From NCBI GenBank assembly GCA_001314845.1, contig LJZQ01000002.1:62001-126000 (forward strand): DNA of 64,000 nucleotides. Direction: 5' to 3'. The notes under the pieces were generated by a model, which did no database searches, was not told where the DNA came from, and saw only the letters and a list, made by a program, of their open reading frames with translations. Made by a program: the position numbers and the translations under genes. This document shows, one piece after another, positions 17,754-25,879 of this stretch; the first letter of the stretch is position 1; each line of letters begins with the position of its first letter. The DNA is from Marinobacter excellens HL-55 (GTDB lineage: Bacteria > Pseudomonadota > Gammaproteobacteria > Pseudomonadales > Oleiphilaceae).

Positions 17754-17786
17754 CAGGAATAAAACCAATAAAAGTAGGGAGTCAGG

Positions 17787-18797
17787 ATGAATCGTTGGTT
17801 TGTGCGAGGCTTTATCCTTGTTTCCGCGGCTGGTCTGCTTCCGGGCATGGCGTTGGCGCAGGACGGAAACGTGGACCAGGCGCGTGAGGCGCTAGCCCGG
17901 CAGGAGGGGGACGAGGATGCCACCAGGCAGCTGGAAGAGGTATTCCAAGCCGCGGAGAAGAACTATTCGCTGCAGAGAAAGGGCTCCCACTCCCTGAATT
18001 ACTCGTTTGATTACTCATACACCGCTGACCAGCGACTGGACCTTGCCATTACTAATGGTTCTGTAAGAAACCTGGATGTGGTGCCGTCAGCGACCCACAA
18101 TTTTACCAACGCCTTTTCATACGATTATGGTTTGCTGGATAACCTGACCGTGGGTACCCGTATCCCGTTGGTGGTCAAGTACGATACCGAAGACGACCTG
18201 TCAGTATATGATTTTGGTGACATTTCCTTCACCGGTCGCTGGCAACCCTTTGCCTATGTGCCGGGCAAAGTATCATCAACGTTCTTCGGCACCTTCAATT
18301 CCAAAACCGGTGTCAGCCCGTACGAAATTGACATCAAGGAGCAGTTGTCCACTGGCAGCGGTTATTACTCTCTTGGGGGCGGGCTCAGCATGTCCAAGGT
18401 GCTCGATCCGGTAGTCGTGTTCGGGTCGGTCAGTGCAACGTACAATCTGGCTCAGGATGGTCTGGAGCAGGTGCGAGGTGCGCGCTTGCTGGAAAAAGTT
18501 GAGCCTGGCTTCGGTTTGTCCGGTTCCGCTGGCTTTGCCTATTCACTGTCTTACGACATTTCGCTCAGTATTTCTGCCCAGCTCAGTTACAGCGATGAAA
18601 CCGTGCTCACCTTCCGTAACGGTGACCAGGCGGTCGCCAAGGATCAGATGACCGGTTTTCTGAGCATGTCCCTGGGTACCCGGATCAGCGATACCACCAT
18701 TGTGAACACAAGCCTGGGCATCGGTCTGACCGAAGATGCTCCGGATTTTTCCCTGGGTATATCCCTGCCCATTAATTTCTCCGGCCTCAAAGAGTGA
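17787..18797 (+). CDS. Outer-membrane beta-barrel protein, FapF/transporter-like
   Basis: A 336-residue protein with a cleavable signal peptide (cleavage after MALA, about residue 24). A short charged helical region (about 27-65) follows. The rest is a beta-barrel made of alternating aromatic strands (SLNYSFDYSYT, AFSYDYGL, SLSYDISLSISAQLSYSDE). It has no terminal Phe; it ends SLPINFSGLKE. The helical N-terminus before a barrel is the plan of FapF, the gated porin that exports Fap amyloid subunits. The nearest general family is the Phenol_MetA_deg-type transporter group. AGGGAG is placed before the ATG. Assignment as FapF-like rests on layout and the C39 partner, not on alignment. Confidence 0.7.
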   Translation: MNRWFVRGFILVSAAGLLPGMALAQDGNVDQAREALARQEGDEDATRQLEEVFQAAEKNYSLQRKGSHSLNYSFDYSYTADQRLDLAITNGSVRNLDVVPSATHNFTNAFSYDYGLLDNLTVGTRIPLVVKYDTEDDLSVYDFGDISFTGRWQPFAYVPGKVSSTFFGTFNSKTGVSPYEIDIKEQLSTGSGYYSLGGGLSMSKVLDPVVVFGSVSATYNLAQDGLEQVRGARLLEKVEPGFGLSGSAGFAYSLSYDISLSISAQLSYSDETVLTFRNGDQAVAKDQMTGFLSMSLGTRISDTTIVNTSLGIGLTEDAPDFSLGISLPINFSGLKE

Positions 18798-18835
18798 TTG
18801 AAGCTGCAGACGATTTAAGGGAAGGGAAGGACGTC

Positions 18836-20461
18836 ATGGCATATTTCAGCCCGAAACGGCAGATTCTGGGAGCCCTCATCGCCGCGACCATGTCGTGTGG
18901 TGCTCAGGCCCAGCTTGCCCAGAACCTGACAATACACCCGAAGGCGTTGGCACTGGGTAACGCGGTGACGGCGGATCCGCCGGGTATCATGGCAATACAC
19001 TACAATCCGGCGGGTCTGACCAAGCTGAAAGACCGGCAGTTTGAAGTGAACCTTCTGAGTATCTACCTGGACATTGATGCTGATTTTAACGCACCGGAGG
19101 GTTACGAGATTTTTGGCATTGATGGCCTTGAGATCGATCCTAATACCGGCAAGCAGCGCGACCCAGTGGCCAATAAACACAGCCACACCAATAACGTGGC
19201 GCTTTACCTGCCGGGGTATGGGATTCTGAGGGCGCCTCCTGGACCTGCGGTAGCGCCGTCAGCAGGTATCAGCATCAATCAGCCGGGTTCCAAACTGACC
19301 TTCGCCAACGCATTCTATCTGCCACTGGCAGCAGGGTTTTATCGTGACAAAGACGATCCTGGTCGCTATCAGCCGCAGGCCACGGCCTTGCAGCGGACGA
19401 CGTATCTATCTCCGTCTGTGGGTTATGAAATCAATGATGAGTGGTCGGTAGGTGCGGGCATACATCTATCACACATGGGCATCGCCGCCGATCAGTACAT
19501 GCGTGCCCCTAACATGTTGTTGGGTGTCGCGGAAGTGCTACAGGATGCCTTCAACTGCGAAAGTGGCGATGAGCCACTGCAGCCCTGGCTGGCACTGTGT
19601 GGCGGTAACGTAGGCCCCTGGGATGACATAGGTGCACTCAGCATTAATGTTCAGGAATCCATTTCGCCGACCTACAGCTTGGGTGTGCTCTGGGAGCCGA
19701 CTGACTGGTTCCGCTGGGGGGCAAGTTACACATCAGAGGCGGACATGAATCTCAAGGGAACCTTTGAGATTGAATACACGGAGGATTGGTCCGGGTTCTG
19801 GCAGAGTGTCAACGGCTCTGTGCTCGGCGCCATTACGTCTGCCATCCTGAGCCTGCCATCGGGGGCCCCCCGCGAAGCAGGCAATGTGAGTATGGATCTG
19901 GTCTATCCCCAGCACTTTCAGACCGGCATCAGTGTTGACGTGCACCCCAAGCTTACCATCAATGCCGATGTCGGCTGGACGGATTACGCACAGTGGGATG
20001 CTTTTGAATTCCGCTTTGACCGTAACCTGGAATTCCTGAACGCGGCTCGCATTCTGTCGCCAGACAATGCGACGCCGAATACACTTCGCTTGCCTCTGGG
20101 CTTCACAAGTCAGTGGAACTGGGCACTTGGCTTGGAGTTTCATGCGTCTTCCCGTCTCGATCTGCGGGCAGGTGTGGAGATACGGGATTCGGTCATTCCT
20201 GATGATCAGCGTTCGATCATGGCTCCTTTTGGTGGTGCCAACCTCTATAGCATTGGCATGGGGTATCGGTGGGACAAGAACACGGAAATCGACATGAACC
20301 TGTCGTACCTGCACTCAATAGAAACCATTCCTGCCGACACCAGTTGCAACGTGAACTGTGACAACATCACCAACATCATCTATAACCCCTATGCCGGTCT
20401 TGATATCAAAACCTCGTTGCGGGTGGTGATGGCCGGGCTTAGTTTCCGAAAGAAGTTCTGA
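18836..20461 (+). CDS. FadL/OmpP1-family outer-membrane transport protein
   Basis: A 541-residue outer-membrane porin. After the signal peptide (cleavage near AQA, about residue 24) comes the FadL-type hatch region with ALGNAVTADPPG and the NPAG motif at 57-60. Barrel strands follow to a C-terminal Phe (SFRKKF), the usual barrel signature. FadL proteins pass long-chain fatty acids and other hydrophobic molecules across the outer membrane. Two loop cysteine pairs (CESG...LCGG and CNVNC) are likely disulfides. A GTG start overlapping the previous stop is possible, but the ATG at 18836 with GGAAGG before it directly precedes the signal peptide. It sits third in a four-gene envelope operon. Confidence 0.88.
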   Translation: MAYFSPKRQILGALIAATMSCGAQAQLAQNLTIHPKALALGNAVTADPPGIMAIHYNPAGLTKLKDRQFEVNLLSIYLDIDADFNAPEGYEIFGIDGLEIDPNTGKQRDPVANKHSHTNNVALYLPGYGILRAPPGPAVAPSAGISINQPGSKLTFANAFYLPLAAGFYRDKDDPGRYQPQATALQRTTYLSPSVGYEINDEWSVGAGIHLSHMGIAADQYMRAPNMLLGVAEVLQDAFNCESGDEPLQPWLALCGGNVGPWDDIGALSINVQESISPTYSLGVLWEPTDWFRWGASYTSEADMNLKGTFEIEYTEDWSGFWQSVNGSVLGAITSAILSLPSGAPREAGNVSMDLVYPQHFQTGISVDVHPKLTINADVGWTDYAQWDAFEFRFDRNLEFLNAARILSPDNATPNTLRLPLGFTSQWNWALGLEFHASSRLDLRAGVEIRDSVIPDDQRSIMAPFGGANLYSIGMGYRWDKNTEIDMNLSYLHSIETIPADTSCNVNCDNITNIIYNPYAGLDIKTSLRVVMAGLSFRKKF

Positions 20462-20482
20462 CCAAGCTGGCTGGGAATGCTC

Positions 20483-21505
20483 ATGACAACCGGTGAATGG
20501 AGACATCTGGCAGCGCCGTTGCTGACAGCACTGATACTGATGGGGTGTCAGTCCGGCAGCGGTCCCGTCGGTGAACGGGACGGCTATTTTTCCTGGGTGG
20601 ACGAGCAGGGGCGGGTGCAGTACACCCGCATACCGGATTCAGAGCGAGAGGCGGCTCGTTCTCAAGCCGATGACACTTCGTCGTCTGATGGAACTCAGGC
20701 AACGGCACTCCAAGAAGACACCGAATATACCCTCGACAATTTCCCTGACGGGGATGAACTGGCGAAAGCGGGCAATGTTCGACCGGGGCAGCGTCAGCCA
20801 TACTTCACCTGGCGTGATGCGGACGGCAACGTCCGCGTTAGTTATTTCACGCCGGACGCTCGAACCGATGTCGAAAAAGGCCTGATTGCTGCTCCGATTG
20901 AGCTCACACCTGCAAGTGTCTATCACCGGACCGAGAGCCACTACACGGAGCCGGTCGACGGTTACGACCCGGACGCCTTTGCCATATTGGGTATTGATCA
21001 GGAGCCGGAGGATGAATTTACCGGGTTTGACCGTCTCTGTTGCGATCAGCTTTCAGCACGCACGGCCCAGAAATGGCAGGAGGGGCGCGAGTTTGCAGTC
21101 CGGCTTGATCAGGCGTCAGCAGAGCATGATTTCAGTTCGGGCAGATCACCATTCCAGTTGATTGCCTTGCCATCGAATGAGACCACTCCGGCGTTTGTCG
21201 CACGGGTGCGCGCCTATGCCCACAACGGCCTTGTTGTGCCTTCCCTTGCGTTACTTGATCGTGAGTTTCAGCCCGTTCGCCTGGTCACCGATCTGGTCAT
21301 GGACTACACGCCGGAAACCTGGCGTCAACGTGGCTACCTTGAGGCCTGGGTGCCTGTATTCCCTGGCCGCGGAGAACGTTGGCTGATTGTGTTCACCCGT
21401 GACCGGGACCTTCAGGGCCAGACCGTCATAGACACCAGGCAGGGCCCGAAAGCGATACCCCATGTCCGGTTTGGAGAGTTGGGCATCGCTACTTTTGAAG
21501 ACTGA
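20483..21505 (+). CDS. MalM-like lipoprotein with two DUF4124-like repeats
   Basis: A 340-residue putative lipoprotein: hydrophobic stretch then LMGC, lipid-modified Cys22. Two short segments of the DUF4124 type (W-x-D-x-x-G-x-V) lie at about 35-48 and 107-121. From about 180 on, the sequence resembles the MalM family of maltose-operon periplasmic proteins: FDRLCCDQL, then the pattern around VPSLALLDREFQPVR and ERWLIVFTRDRDLQGQT. MalM has no known biochemical function. No maltose genes are nearby. An adjacent Cys-Cys pair (about 185) is unusual for an exported protein. The ATG at 20477 is an alternative start. The gene ends 7 bp before the convergent deacetylase gene. Confidence 0.7.
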   Translation: MTTGEWRHLAAPLLTALILMGCQSGSGPVGERDGYFSWVDEQGRVQYTRIPDSEREAARSQADDTSSSDGTQATALQEDTEYTLDNFPDGDELAKAGNVRPGQRQPYFTWRDADGNVRVSYFTPDARTDVEKGLIAAPIELTPASVYHRTESHYTEPVDGYDPDAFAILGIDQEPEDEFTGFDRLCCDQLSARTAQKWQEGREFAVRLDQASAEHDFSSGRSPFQLIALPSNETTPAFVARVRAYAHNGLVVPSLALLDREFQPVRLVTDLVMDYTPETWRQRGYLEAWVPVFPGRGERWLIVFTRDRDLQGQTVIDTRQGPKAIPHVRFGELGIATFED

Positions 21506-21512
21506 GGGGGGA

Positions 21513-22550
21513 TTAGTCTTCTGGTTTATCCCGGTCAAGCCACTGCTGGGAGAGCCAGTAGAAGCTGCCTTGGCCAGCCGGGTGGGTGCAGTTGTAGCGG
21601 AAGCGACGACTCTGGAAGGCCTTGGGCGCTTCCACAACAACCGAGTCTCCGTTCACCTTGAAGTCGATACGCCCCATGCCGGAGGCAAAGCAGGTGAGCC
21701 TGTTTGCGTCCAGTTGTTCACCCAGGGGAAAACTCATGGCGGGAGGGTTGCGGTCGACAATGCCATCCGGGAGATCTTTCGCCGGCACCGGAAAAGCCTT
21801 GCTCAGCAGTTTGTCTTTCAGGCTGCCGAGTTGACCGTAAGCATTGGCCATAGGGAACCTCGGTAACCGGGTGTCGTGGGACCAGCGGCCGACCGCGCCG
21901 GATTGTTGGCCAAAGCCAAGCCAGCCTCGATCGGCCAGTTTGGCTTCCAGCGCTTCATCGAATTCGCCGTAAGGGTAGGCAAACATGGGTTCCTCGGCCC
22001 CGAGTCTGTCTTTCAAAACCTTCTGGGCTTCATCAAGACTGTGGTTTACCCGGGCTTGCCACTGGTCTTCAGGCTCGTTGCTCCGTCGCGCCATATGGGC
22101 ATGGTCGGTGCTGTGATTGGCGATGGTGACGTGATCCTGGCTCCCTAACTCCCGGAGCTCGTCCCAGGTCATGTAGCCACGGGAGCCAATGGCATCGGTA
22201 TTGACGAAAATGGTGTAGGGCAGGTTGGAGCGCTCAAGAATCGGGGCCGCGGCGCTATAGACCGAATCATAGGCATCATCAAAGGTAATGGCGACCTGGC
22301 TTTTGTCTTCGAGCTCGCCCGCCAGAGCTTGCCGGGTGCCGCTTAACAAAGGAACAACGTCCAGCTCGAGATCCTGAATCATCTTTATCTGGGCTTCAAA
22401 TAGCGAACGGGAGGTGCTGGTTGCCCCGGGCGTGCTGTCGTCCACATGATGGTACTGCAATATCACCAGGTCGGCGTTGGCGGTGGTCGTGGCCATCATC
22501 AAGAGGGCCGTGATCATGGTGAGGATGTTTAACCGTTTGATTATGATCAT
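21513..22550 (-). CDS. Secreted polysaccharide deacetylase family protein
   Basis: A 345-residue exported protein with a signal peptide (cleavage after NADA region, about 27). It has a NodB-fold deacetylase domain of carbohydrate esterase family 4. The metal and catalytic motifs are visible: the TFDDAYDS motif with the Asp pair, NHSTDH with the two histidine ligands, and the later YPYGEFDE segment. Such enzymes remove N-acetyl groups from surface polysaccharides or peptidoglycan. The C-terminal third (about 240-345) has no recognised domain and holds two cysteines that may pair. The gene is monocistronic by position, convergent with the MalM-like gene and ahead of the DnaJ-related gene. Confidence 0.88.
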   Translation of the reverse strand: MIIIKRLNILTMITALLMMATTTANADLVILQYHHVDDSTPGATSTSRSLFEAQIKMIQDLELDVVPLLSGTRQALAGELEDKSQVAITFDDAYDSVYSAAAPILERSNLPYTIFVNTDAIGSRGYMTWDELRELGSQDHVTIANHSTDHAHMARRSNEPEDQWQARVNHSLDEAQKVLKDRLGAEEPMFAYPYGEFDEALEAKLADRGWLGFGQQSGAVGRWSHDTRLPRFPMANAYGQLGSLKDKLLSKAFPVPAKDLPDGIVDRNPPAMSFPLGEQLDANRLTCFASGMGRIDFKVNGDSVVVEAPKAFQSRRFRYNCTHPAGQGSFYWLSQQWLDRDKPED

Positions 22551-22584
22551 TGTCTTCCTGGATCCCGCAGTTCAGTGAAGTGAA

Positions 22585-23250
22585 TTATGCATAGTGTGCT
22601 TTCAGGACCGAAAAGGCCCCGTTAAGTTTCTGAATGGCTTCAGTATCGCCACCACGATCCGGATGCGCCTGCATGACCAGCTTTCGAAACCTTTGTTTTA
22701 CCGGGGCAAACTGCTCAGGCAGCGCCGAAAAACCCAGCGTTGATGCGGCCTCGGAAACGTCTGGTTGAGTCGGCCTCGGGCGGGATTGCCCGCTCCAGAA
22801 GTCGTCCATCATTTTCTGGATGGTGTCATCTGACATATGGTACTTGGACAAATCCAGGTAGAAGGCTCTGAGCTTGTCTTCTTCCCCCGGTAATCCGTCA
22901 CAGGCAACAGTATGCTGCTGACGGATGCTTAGCCGGAGTGGCGAAATACTTAACGCTTCTCCGAAGGTTGCCAACTGATCCCTGAGCGTATACAGCACGT
23001 GGAAGAGCAGAAAGTGCACCGGGTAGAGTTGATCCGGCAGATGATAGTTGACCGACCCTATCAGCTGCCAGGGTTGCCTCTGCAGCGCTTTTATCAGATC
23101 CAGCTCGCTCAATCCATCCGGCCCGGCGGCTCTTAATTCATGCTCTACCGCGACCAGCAAGTGTTGGATATGCTGGCTCAGCCACACACTGTCGCCGCCA
23201 GTGCTGGCGGCAACCGGTTTTCGGTCTGTTGCATCTGAAGAAGTTGTCAT
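22585..23250 (-). CDS. DnaJ-related protein with C-terminal J domain
   Basis: A 221-residue cytoplasmic protein. The N-terminal two thirds match the DNAJ_related family (conserved helical block LIKALQRQPW ... YPVHFLLFHVLYTL). A J domain ends the protein, with the essential HPD tripeptide in QAHPDRGGD. J domains stimulate the ATPase of Hsp70/DnaK. The J domain at the C-terminus, without the zinc finger or G/F region, marks this as a class III co-chaperone with an unknown client. It lies between the deacetylase and TetR genes on the same strand, without overlap. Confidence 0.87.
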   Translation of the reverse strand: MTTSSDATDRKPVAASTGGDSVWLSQHIQHLLVAVEHELRAAGPDGLSELDLIKALQRQPWQLIGSVNYHLPDQLYPVHFLLFHVLYTLRDQLATFGEALSISPLRLSIRQQHTVACDGLPGEEDKLRAFYLDLSKYHMSDDTIQKMMDDFWSGQSRPRPTQPDVSEAASTLGFSALPEQFAPVKQRFRKLVMQAHPDRGGDTEAIQKLNGAFSVLKAHYA

Positions 23251-23268
23251 AGCTCCATGGTAAGCGAG

Positions 23269-23922
23269 TCAGCTTTGGCTTGAAAGTTCTGCCAAGGCGG
23301 GCAGGCCGCCCAAAAACAAGGTTGTGGAAAAAAGAGCGGCTTTCTCTGCTTCTTGCTGGCCCTGCTCAGGTTGTTGATGCACACGCTGGGCAACCGACAT
23401 GCTGATATCGTAGGCCACTCCGAAAAATGCCGCGCACAGATAATCCGGGTCGAGGTCCGGAAGCAGCCCACGGGCGATGCCATCGCGGACATCTTCTTCC
23501 AGTGACAGCATGGCAAGACCGAGAATGTCTGAGCCGAAAAGGTTGCGCAGGGCGCGCTGATTCTGGTGTGCAAGCTCATAGACGACCGGGTCGCGGGCGG
23601 TGGCTGTGTACAGTGCCAGGTAGGCGTTATGAATGAAGTCGCGGGTGGAGCTGGCGGTGCGCCGGTGACGGCTCATGTCGTGATTGAGGTGTGAGAGAAA
23701 ATCGGTAAGCAGGGCGGCAAAGATGTCCTGTTTACTGGAAAAATAATTGTAAAACGTGCCAGCCGCCAGGCCGGTGCGGCGGACAATGTCACGGATAGTG
23801 GAATTGTCATAGCCGTTTTCGCGGAAGCACTCTCTCGCAGCGGTCAAGATAGCGTTGCGATTGCGGATCCGGTTCATGGCCCGTTTTCCACTGACTTCCT
23901 CTCGTAAACTCAACATATCCAT
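23269..23922 (-). CDS. TetR family transcriptional regulator
   Basis: A 217-residue regulator. The N-terminal helix-turn-helix is typical: AILTAARECFRENGYDNSTI followed by the recognition helix region TGLAAGTFYNYFSSKQDIF. The ligand-binding C-terminal domain cannot be assigned. An N-terminal extension of about 20 residues precedes the HTH; ATG at 23922 is preceded by AGGAAAG, while the internal ATG at residue 16 would also leave a full HTH. It is divergent from ttcA, with 73 bp shared, and may repress itself. Its other target is not evident. Confidence 0.9.
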   Translation of the reverse strand: MDMLSLREEVSGKRAMNRIRNRNAILTAARECFRENGYDNSTIRDIVRRTGLAAGTFYNYFSSKQDIFAALLTDFLSHLNHDMSRHRRTASSTRDFIHNAYLALYTATARDPVVYELAHQNQRALRNLFGSDILGLAMLSLEEDVRDGIARGLLPDLDPDYLCAAFFGVAYDISMSVAQRVHQQPEQGQQEAEKAALFSTTLFLGGLPALAELSSQS

Positions 23923-23931
23923 GTTGCTTTC

Positions 23932-23961
23932 CTGTCCCTGAAACTGTGTGACGCGTATAAT
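23932..23961 (+). promoter_or_regulatory. Candidate promoter of ttcA
   Basis: A perfect TATAAT is at 23956-23961, 34 bp before the ttcA ATG. A weak -35 (CTGTCC, 23932-23937) lies 18 bp upstream. It overlaps the start region of the divergent TetR gene, so repression by that regulator is possible. Confidence 0.45.
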
Positions 23962-23995
23962 TGCTTGCTAACTTATCCTGTGTACGTGCAAGAGT

Positions 23996-24904
23996 ATGTC
24001 CCAAGCAATGACCGCCAATCTCGAACAGCTTCCTGCCTCAGAGCAGGATCGTCACCAGAAACTGGAGCTGAACAAGCTGCAGAAGCGTTTGCGCCGAGAT
24101 GTCGGGCAGGCCATATCCGATTTCTCAATGATCGAAGCCGGTGACAAGGTGATGTGTTGCCTGTCCGGTGGCAAGGATTCCTACGCCATGTTGGATATCC
24201 TGCTGAACCTGCAGAAAAGCGCCCCTGTCGCTTTCGAACTGATCGCGGTGAACCTTGATCAGAAGCAGCCCGGCTTTCCAGAGGAGATTCTCCCCGAATA
24301 CCTGAAAGCGCTCGGTATCGAGTATCACATCATTGAGAAGGACACCTACAGTATTGTTAAGGAAAAGGTGCCTGAAGGGAAGACCACTTGTGGCCTGTGT
24401 TCACGGTTACGGCGGGGAATTCTCTACAATTTTGCCGAGGAGCACGGTGTTACCAAGATCGCACTGGGCCATCACCGGGATGATTTGCTCGAAACCCTGT
24501 TTCTGAACATGTTCTATGGTGGCAAAATGAAGACGATGCCACCGGTTCTGCACAGTGATGACGGGCGCAATACCGTCATCCGCCCGCTGGCGTACGCCCG
24601 CGAGAAGGATATTGCCCGCTACGCAGCACTCCGGGACTTTCCGATTATTCCCTGCAATTTGTGCGGATCGCAGGAGAATCTTCAGCGTCAGGTGATCAAA
24701 GAGATGTTTCAGGGCTGGGATAAACAGCATCCGGGGCGGCTGGAAACGATGTTTCGGGCCATTTGCAATGTTGAACCATCGCACTTGGCCGACCCGAATC
24801 TTTATGACTTCAGGGAAGGAAAGCGTTTGGGCGGTAAGCGTCAAGCGGTGCAGACCGCCGAGCCAGATGTGGACTACGGGCGACTGGATGTGCTCAATCT
24901 TTGA
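23996..24904 (+). CDS. ttcA: tRNA 2-thiocytidine(32) synthetase
   Basis: TtcA uses ATP to activate C32 of certain tRNAs and adds sulfur, with an iron-sulfur cluster as cofactor. The 302-residue protein has the PP-loop SGGKDS at 57-62, CGLC at about 131-134 and CNLC at about 220-223; these cysteine pairs provide the cluster and sulfur-transfer ligands. The block [20 protein letters not shown] is also diagnostic. The first ATG is used; a second at residue 5 is possible. It is convergent with the TauE/SafE-like gene, 15 bp apart. Confidence 0.95.
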   Translation: MSQAMTANLEQLPASEQDRHQKLELNKLQKRLRRDVGQAISDFSMIEAGDKVMCCLSGGKDSYAMLDILLNLQKSAPVAFELIAVNLDQKQPGFPEEILPEYLKALGIEYHIIEKDTYSIVKEKVPEGKTTCGLCSRLRRGILYNFAEEHGVTKIALGHHRDDLLETLFLNMFYGGKMKTMPPVLHSDDGRNTVIRPLAYAREKDIARYAALRDFPIIPCNLCGSQENLQRQVIKEMFQGWDKQHPGRLETMFRAICNVEPSHLADPNLYDFREGKRLGGKRQAVQTAEPDVDYGRLDVLNL

Positions 24905-24919
24905 GTCCTGAACGCCCAA

Positions 24920-25606
24920 TCAGTGGATCAGCGCCTGCAGGGGCAGAGTCCACAAGCCAAAGAGAATCAGCAGGGCACCGCTGATTTTCCGGAGCGCGAC
25001 ATTGCTCTGGAAGTTGCGAATCCAATGGGCGGCGTAACCGGTGGCCAGCATGGATGGCAAGGTGCCCAGGCCAAAGAAAAACATGGTCAGGGCAGCGGTC
25101 GGCACAGTCGGCTGCAGGGCCGCCCAGCCCAGCGTGCTGTAGACCAGTCCGCAGGGTAGCCAGCCCCAGAGAGCGCCTAGCGCCACCGCCTGGCCTGGAT
25201 TGTTCACCGGAACGAAGCGCCGGGTCAGCGGTGACAGCTTCCTCCATACCGGAGCACCCACCTTTTCTACCACGCGTATGCCTTGCCACCACTGTCCCAT
25301 GGACAGTCCCATAAAGATGAGTAGCAATCCAGCGACTGTCATCAATATCATGGCGGCCCATCGGCCCTGACCGGCCACGCTGGTGCTCAGGATGGCGATC
25401 ATTGCTGCAATAAGCGTATAGCTGCCTATTCGGCCCAAATTGAACGCCAGTAACATCAGTGACTGCCTGAACCGAAATCCTTTGCCGACCGGCAGGGCCA
25501 TCGACAGGGAGGCGCTGATACCACCGCACATGCCAAGGCAATGGGCGCTGCCCAGAAGCCCGATCAGGAAGGCACTGGAATAACTGAGGTAGAGTTCTGT
25601 GGCCAT
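24920..25606 (-). CDS. TauE/SafE-like (DsbD-type) membrane protein of the cbb3 locus
   Basis: A 228-residue inner-membrane protein with six or so hydrophobic helices. The first contains LLGSAHCLGMCGG, a cysteine and methionine motif that is typical of the cytochrome-biogenesis branch of the sulfite exporter TauE/SafE family and could bind copper. A second glycine-proline-cysteine segment (WGWLPCGLVYS) mirrors it in the second half of the protein. It starts directly at the ccoS stop and ends the cco gene run. The neighbourhood suggests a part in copper or redox supply for cbb3 oxidase assembly; the biochemical role of this member is not established. Confidence 0.85.
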   Translation of the reverse strand: MATELYLSYSSAFLIGLLGSAHCLGMCGGISASLSMALPVGKGFRFRQSLMLLAFNLGRIGSYTLIAAMIAILSTSVAGQGRWAAMILMTVAGLLLIFMGLSMGQWWQGIRVVEKVGAPVWRKLSPLTRRFVPVNNPGQAVALGALWGWLPCGLVYSTLGWAALQPTVPTAALTMFFFGLGTLPSMLATGYAAHWIRNFQSNVALRKISGALLILFGLWTLPLQALIH

Positions 25607-25843
25607 TCAGGCTTTGTTGTCCGGCTGGTCTGCGTTGTTCTCTCGATCCTGAACATCGCCGGGCTCTGGGTCCGATTGTCGGGACTCCTTTGGAATCATA
25701 TCGTTGTCATCATCGTAGAGGATGCGGTGAGCTGGGCCTTCGAGATCATCGTACTGGCCGTTCTTGATCGCCCAGGAGAACAGCACGAGCCCGCCGACCA
25801 CCAGCAGCAGCATCAGCGGGACCAGGAACATGACTATTTGCAC
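25607..25843 (-). CDS. ccoS: cbb3 oxidase maturation protein CcoS
   Basis: A 78-residue protein with one N-terminal transmembrane helix (about 3-25) followed by the CcoS signature FSWAIKNGQYDDLEGPA. CcoS is needed for insertion of haem and copper into the CcoN subunit. The C-terminal tail is acidic and polar. The gene lies 36 bp after ccoI and directly abuts the TauE/SafE-like gene. Confidence 0.93.
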   Translation of the reverse strand: MQIVMFLVPLMLLLVVGGLVLFSWAIKNGQYDDLEGPAHRILYDDDNDMIPKESRQSDPEPGDVQDRENNADQPDNKA

Positions 25844-25879
25844 AATGCGCTCCTAAACGATAAATAGATCATTACGGTA

